Assembly (NCBI GenBank): GCA_016756725.1
Contig: JAESII010000009.1
Location: 1-64,000, forward strand
From: Synergistaceae bacterium
Lineage (GTDB): Bacteria; Synergistota; Synergistia; Synergistales; Aminithiophilaceae
DNA: 64,000 nt
Reading direction: 5' to 3'
This document shows, in pieces, positions 60,368-64,000 of the stretch. The notes beneath the pieces were generated by a model, which saw nothing but the letters and a program-made list of their open reading frames with translations, was not told where the DNA came from and did not search any database. The translations under genes and the position numbers were made by a program. Within the stretch, counting starts at the first letter, position 1, and each line of letters begins with the position of its first letter.

Positions 60368-61126
60368 GTGGCCCTTCTTGAAGTGCACAACGTGACGATG
60401 AAGTTCGGTTCCCTTGTGGCCAACGACGACGTCTCCTTCGGTGTGGAGAAGGGGAGCGTCGTGGGCCTCATCGGTCCCAACGGGGCGGGCAAGACGACTC
60501 TCTTCAACTGCATCTCCGGCTTTTACAGGCCTACATCGGGAAAACTCCTCTTCAAAGGACAGGATGTCACCAACCTGCCTGCCTATGAAATGGCTCGCCT
60601 CGGTGCCGTCAGGACCTTTCAGGTCGTGCACCCTCTGAAGGAAATGACCGTCCTCGACAACGTCCTCGTCGGAGCCTTTCTGCGGGGCGCCGACACGGAC
60701 AAGGCCCATGAGATAGCCCGTGACTGCATCGCCCTCTGCCATCTTGAGGACATGAGCGGTCGCATGGCCGGTGGCCTGCCCATCGGGTACAAAAAGCGGC
60801 TCGAGATGGCCCGGGCCCTGGCAACAGGGCCGGAGCTGCTCATGCTCGACGAGGCCATGGCCGGATTGACGTCGACGGAGATCAAGGCCGCCGTGGAGAT
60901 CATCAAGGGTCTCCAGAAGCGGGGGATCACCCTCCTCGTCGTCGAACACATCATGGAGGCCATCATGTCCGTTGCCGACAAGATCGTCGTCCTTGACGGC
61001 GGGATCAAGATCGCTGAGGGACCCCCTCAGGAGGTCGTCAACGATGAACGGGTGATCACGGCCTATCTCGGTGCCAAGTTTAGCCAGCGCCTCAAGGCGG
61101 CTCAGGGGGGTGACCCACGTGAGTGA
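60368..61126 (+). CDS. livG: Branched-chain amino-acid ABC ATPase LivG
   Basis: 252 aa. Walker A GLIGPNGAGKTTLFNCISGF, Q-loop VRTFQVVHPLKEM, Walker B LLMLDEAMAGL and switch His in VVEHIMEAIM. The signature region AGGLPIGYKKRLEMARAL departs from LSGGQ but has the lysine/arginine-rich form seen in LivG proteins. GTG start 1 nt after livM; GTG/TGA overlap with livF. Confidence 0.96.
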   Translation: MALLEVHNVTMKFGSLVANDDVSFGVEKGSVVGLIGPNGAGKTTLFNCISGFYRPTSGKLLFKGQDVTNLPAYEMARLGAVRTFQVVHPLKEMTVLDNVLVGAFLRGADTDKAHEIARDCIALCHLEDMSGRMAGGLPIGYKKRLEMARALATGPELLMLDEAMAGLTSTEIKAAVEIIKGLQKRGITLLVVEHIMEAIMSVADKIVVLDGGIKIAEGPPQEVVNDERVITAYLGAKFSQRLKAAQGGDPRE

Positions 61127-61835
61127 TCTCATTCTCAAGGTTGAGAACATTCAATGCGGCTACGACGGCGTTCCCGTCATTCACGGCATCTCCCTAGATG
61201 TGGCCCAAGGTGAAATCGTCGCCATCGTCGGTGCCAACGGGGCGGGAAAGACGACGACGATGCGCACCATCGTCGGGCTCATGCATCCCTACCGCGGGAA
61301 AGTCATCTTTGCCGGAAAAGACATCACCCTTATGGAGGCTCATGACACGATCAAGCTCGGCATCAGCTACGTTCCTGAGGGGAGGCGGCTTTTCTCTAAG
61401 CTGACGATCCGGGAGAACCTGGAGTTGGGAGCCTTCATCAAGAACGATCGGAAAGGCATCGACGAAAGCCTGGAACGGGTTTTTGAGCTTTTCCCGAAGC
61501 TGTATGACCGACGGACCCAGGTTGCCGAGACAATGAGCGGTGGCGAGCAGCAGATGGTTGCCATCGCCCGGGGTCTCATGTCCGACCCCAAGCTGCTCCT
61601 TCTGGATGAGCTTTCTCTCGGGCTCATGCCGTCGCTGGTGGAGAAGGTCATGGAGGCCGTTGTCGCCATCAATCGGTCAGGCGTGACCGTTCTCATCGTC
61701 GAGCAGATGGTTCAGGAGGCCCTTGAGATCGCTCATCGTGGCTATGTCATCCAAACGGGGCAGATCGTTCAGCAGGGAACGGCTCAGGAGCTTCTCGATT
61801 CGCCGGAGGTGCGTAAAGCCTACATGGGGCTTTGA
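61119..61835 (+). CDS. livF: Branched-chain amino-acid ABC ATPase LivF
   Basis: 238 aa. Walker A AIVGANGAGKTTTMRTIVGL, signature TMSGGEQQMVAIARGL, Walker B LLLLDELSLGLMP and switch region LIVEQMVQEAL. Start GTG 61119 is set by GGGGGG 8 nt upstream and overlaps livG by 8 nt; longer upstream frames would lie within livG. Last liv gene before a strong terminator. Confidence 0.96.
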   Translation: MSDLILKVENIQCGYDGVPVIHGISLDVAQGEIVAIVGANGAGKTTTMRTIVGLMHPYRGKVIFAGKDITLMEAHDTIKLGISYVPEGRRLFSKLTIRENLELGAFIKNDRKGIDESLERVFELFPKLYDRRTQVAETMSGGEQQMVAIARGLMSDPKLLLLDELSLGLMPSLVEKVMEAVVAINRSGVTVLIVEQMVQEALEIAHRGYVIQTGQIVQQGTAQELLDSPEVRKAYMGL

Positions 61836-61863
61836 CCTCCCCTTTTCCCGGCAGAATCAACCG

Positions 61864-61902
61864 AAGCGGCCCGGAGGGGACCATTCCTCCGGGCCGCTTT
61901 TC
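61864..61902 (+). terminator. liv operon terminator
   Basis: Perfect 14-bp stem AAGCGGCCCGGAGG / CCTCCGGGCCGCTT with 8-nt loop and TTTT tail. Confidence 0.88.
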
Positions 61903-61932
61903 ATGGCCTCCCAGCGGTGTGTCTCTTACCGT

Positions 61933-63303
61933 TTAGGGTATATCCAGAGTCATGGGGACAAAGCGGATGCCGTCGGCCTGTTTTTCGCCTTCGCCGATAA
62001 ATCCCTGGCGTCGGTAAAAGGAAACGGAGTTGGGAGAGGCGTTTACGGTAAGGCTCTTGCTCCTTTGCAAAAGGGACGGTGTGGACACTATGGCGTCCTT
62101 GACGGCTTCGATCAGGGCACGGCCTGTACCCTGGCCCCTTTCGTCACCATCGACGAAGAGCATGGCCAGATGGGCCGGTGGCCGCAGTTCGGCCATGGCT
62201 CGGATCTGCTCTCTGCGGATAGCTGCAAAAAAGACCGATCCCTCCTCAAAGCGCCGAGCGATAGGAGCAGGGGAGGCGAAATGGACAAAGGTTTCCCCTC
62301 CCCGTTCTTCATAGAGAGGGGCTATGGTGTCACGGAAAGACCGAAGAGCGGTCTCGCTCAGGGCCGGAGCTTCCTCTTTTCCCGCCAGGCGAATCAGAGG
62401 GGCAACGGGACGGTCAAGGCGTTTCTCGCAAGATTGAAGGACGCGGGCCTTGTCGGCGATCCATTGAGGGGCGATGAGGTGAGGTGAGCGGGCATCGGCG
62501 GTGAGTCTCTGGATTTCCCTCTGAGGGCCGAGAACCTCCAAAGCCTCAGCGAGGGTTTCGATGTAGTCCTCCAGAGAAGGGGGGAGGAACTCTCCGCGAA
62601 GGTAGAGTTTTTCAAGTTCCGTATGAGCCAGGACATGAAGGGGATGGAACTTAAAGCCCCTCGCGCCTTCCCGTGAGAGTCTCTCCGCCGAGAGGGCCAG
62701 CTGATTGTGCCTTTCGCCGGGGATGCCCGCTATCAGGTGGGCGCAGACATCAATTCCCCTGCTTCTGGCCCTGGCGCAGGCCTCAAGGGAACAGACACTG
62801 TCATGACCCCGGCGAAGGTAATGGAGACCGGTGTCATCGAGGGTCTGGATGCCCAGCTCCAGCCAGATTTCTAACCCCGACCGCTTAAGGAGCAGGAGAT
62901 AATCCAGAATGTCATCGTCGACGAGATCGGGTCTTGTGCCGACGGACAGGCCCATGACCTGGGCTCCGGCGCCGCGAGCAAGGGTCAAGGCCTCCTCAGT
63001 TTGTTTGCGGAAAACCTCGAAGGGAGCATAGGTCGCCGAATAACTCTGAAAGTAGAGAATGACCCTGTCTGTTTGATGCCTTTTGCGAATCCATGCGAGG
63101 CCCGAGAGGATCTGTTCCTCCAGACTTCGTCCCTCGAGAAAGGCACCGGAGCCGCCGCCGCGGCTGTCACAGAAAAGGCAGCCACCACGATACAGGCCGT
63201 CCCTGTTGGGGCAGCCTGCACCGGTGTCGAGAGCGATCTTGCGGACCACTCCTCCGTGGCGGATCTTGAGTTGACGCGACCAGGAGGGAAGACGGTTCTT
63301 CAT
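61933..63303 (-). CDS. TIGR01212-type radical SAM protein fused to a GNAT acetyltransferase domain
   Basis: 456 aa. Residues 1 to about 310 are a YhcC/YtqA (TIGR01212) radical SAM protein: GVVRKIALDTGAGCPNRDG, GGCLFCDSRGGGSGAF, ILYFQSYSATYAP, MGLSVGTRPDLVDDDILD, ELGIQTLDDTGLHYLRRGHD and HLIAGIPGERHN. The usual family length is about 300-320 aa. The last 135 residues form a GNAT domain with the acetyl-CoA motif LAMLFVDGDERGQGTGRALI and C-terminal NSVSFYRRQGF. The substrates of both parts are unknown. It lies 30 nt before purE's stop on the same strand but reads as its downstream neighbour. Confidence 0.9.
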   Translation of the reverse strand: MKNRLPSWSRQLKIRHGGVVRKIALDTGAGCPNRDGLYRGGCLFCDSRGGGSGAFLEGRSLEEQILSGLAWIRKRHQTDRVILYFQSYSATYAPFEVFRKQTEEALTLARGAGAQVMGLSVGTRPDLVDDDILDYLLLLKRSGLEIWLELGIQTLDDTGLHYLRRGHDSVCSLEACARARSRGIDVCAHLIAGIPGERHNQLALSAERLSREGARGFKFHPLHVLAHTELEKLYLRGEFLPPSLEDYIETLAEALEVLGPQREIQRLTADARSPHLIAPQWIADKARVLQSCEKRLDRPVAPLIRLAGKEEAPALSETALRSFRDTIAPLYEERGGETFVHFASPAPIARRFEEGSVFFAAIRREQIRAMAELRPPAHLAMLFVDGDERGQGTGRALIEAVKDAIVSTPSLLQRSKSLTVNASPNSVSFYRRQGFIGEGEKQADGIRFVPMTLDIP

Positions 63304-63333
63304 CAGGTCGATCAGGCTCTCGTCTGTGCCGTT

Positions 63334-63861
63334 TCAGCGGAAGGCCTCGTCAGGAGCTGAAGGAAGGTTTTCCAGTTCTTTTCGGGAAGCCCGAACCTTA
63401 TCCGATGCCTGAGCCTGGAAGTCCCAGAGAACCTCCTGAAGCCTGTCGTCGGAGAGGGCCAGAATGCGGACGGCCAGTAGAGCCGCGTTCTGACCGCTGT
63501 TGAGGCCGACGGCGGCCACGGGAATGCCCGGAGGCATCTGGGCAATGGCCAGCAGGGCGTCCATGCCGCCCAGGGCTCCTCCCGCCACGGGCAGACCGAT
63601 GACAGGGAGGGTTGTTTCAGCGGCTAGTGATCCCGGAAGAGCCGCAGCCAAGCCGGCGACGCCGATGAGTACCTTCAGGCCCCGGGATCGCGCCTTGCGA
63701 GCATAGGTTGTCACGTCTTCCGGTGTCCGGTGGGCCGAAGCGACGGTGACCTCGAAAGGAACGTCGAGGCTATCGAGAGTTTCGGCGATTTTGACGGCCT
63801 GGGGCAGATCTGATTTGGAGCCGAGGATGACGCCGATCAGGGGCTGCTTTTTTGAGTCCAC
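63334..63861 (-). CDS. purE: N5-carboxyaminoimidazole ribonucleotide mutase
   Basis: 175 aa. Class I PurE of purine synthesis. VILGSKSDLPQAVKIAETLD at the N-terminus, VTVASAHRTPEDVTTYAR (active-site His), VLIGVAGLAAALPGSLAAET and LPVIGLPVAGGALGGMDALL are diagnostic; LNSGQNAALLAVRIL replaces the usual GGAKNAGLLA. No purK is seen. It lies directly downstream of purD (18-nt gap), suggesting a pur operon continuing past the window edge. Confidence 0.96.
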   Translation of the reverse strand: MDSKKQPLIGVILGSKSDLPQAVKIAETLDSLDVPFEVTVASAHRTPEDVTTYARKARSRGLKVLIGVAGLAAALPGSLAAETTLPVIGLPVAGGALGGMDALLAIAQMPPGIPVAAVGLNSGQNAALLAVRILALSDDRLQEVLWDFQAQASDKVRASRKELENLPSAPDEAFR

Positions 63862-63879
63862 AATGGTCCCTCCCTGTCT

Positions 63880-64000
<121 letters not shown>

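Overview
The window is a GC-rich, densely coding stretch of bacterial chromosome with short intergenic gaps and many ATGA- or GTGA-type start/stop overlaps. Several traits together point to an anaerobic amino-acid-fermenting bacterium, most probably of the phylum Synergistota. These are a branched-chain amino-acid ABC transporter, carbamate kinase, a five-subunit tungsten aldehyde oxidoreductase locus of the kind described from the synergistete Acetomicrobium, a complete anaerobic (cobalt-early) cobalamin pathway, and a T-box in front of argG. The phylum is inferred from gene content only; there is no rRNA in the window.

Layout. 1-740: edge of an insertion sequence with a frameshifted transposase. 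800-1270: two tRNA-Ser genes and the SRP RNA. 1279-2130: a small unknown gene converging on a CsoR/CstR-type repressor. 2145-5181: rpsB-tsf and pyrH-frr. 5250-7570: arcC, a CGGC-domain protein and long-form hpf, each ending in a hairpin. 7628-17305: one long plus-strand run of hypA-hypB, a UvrD/PcrA helicase, coaE, a DHH-CBS-tRNA nucleotidyltransferase, an M50 protease, surE, archease and a frameshifted rtcB. 17302-18966: strong promoter, T-box leader and argG. 19059-21065 (minus): a periplasmic-sensor GGDEF protein. 21381-26781: NuoE-, NuoF- and NuoG-like subunits, a four-cluster ferredoxin subunit and tungsten aldehyde oxidoreductase. 26965-30321: cobB/cbiA, cbiB and cobD. 30437-34795: lemA, a flavodoxin-ferredoxin fusion paired with a radical SAM protein, a secreted chagasin-like protein and a cyclophilin. 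34868-54305 (minus): a 20-gene tetrapyrrole/cobalamin operon behind one cobalamin riboswitch. 54385-56857 (minus): typA and a universal stress protein. 57065-61835 (plus): livJHMGF. 61933-64000 (minus): a radical SAM-GNAT fusion, purE and the end of purD.

How the genes work together. The minus-strand operon runs from glutamyl-tRNA (hemA, hemL, hemB, hemC, cobA-hemD) through precorrin-2 oxidation (CysG-N type) and cobalt insertion (CbiK) to the corrin ring (CbiL, GH, F, D, J, E, T, C) and amidation (CobQ). It also carries a BtuFCD-like importer. The separate plus-strand trio CbiA-CbiB-CobD supplies the a,c-diamide and aminopropanol steps, so only adenosylation and nucleotide-loop assembly are missing here. 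No late heme genes accompany the C5-pathway genes, so they appear to serve B12. The liv operon brings in amino acids, and the tungsten oxidoreductase locus fits disposal of the aldehydes made from them. A second theme is RNA metabolism: A-adding tRNA nucleotidyltransferase, archease and RtcB ligase lie in one run, next to a T-box.

Most notable items: the five-gene putative bifurcating tungsten oxidoreductase; an unassigned 300-aa membrane protein inside the B12 operon; a CbiK with a signal peptide; the TIGR01212 radical SAM-GNAT fusion; the argG T-box whose promoter overlaps the rtcB stop codon; and the rtcB frameshift.
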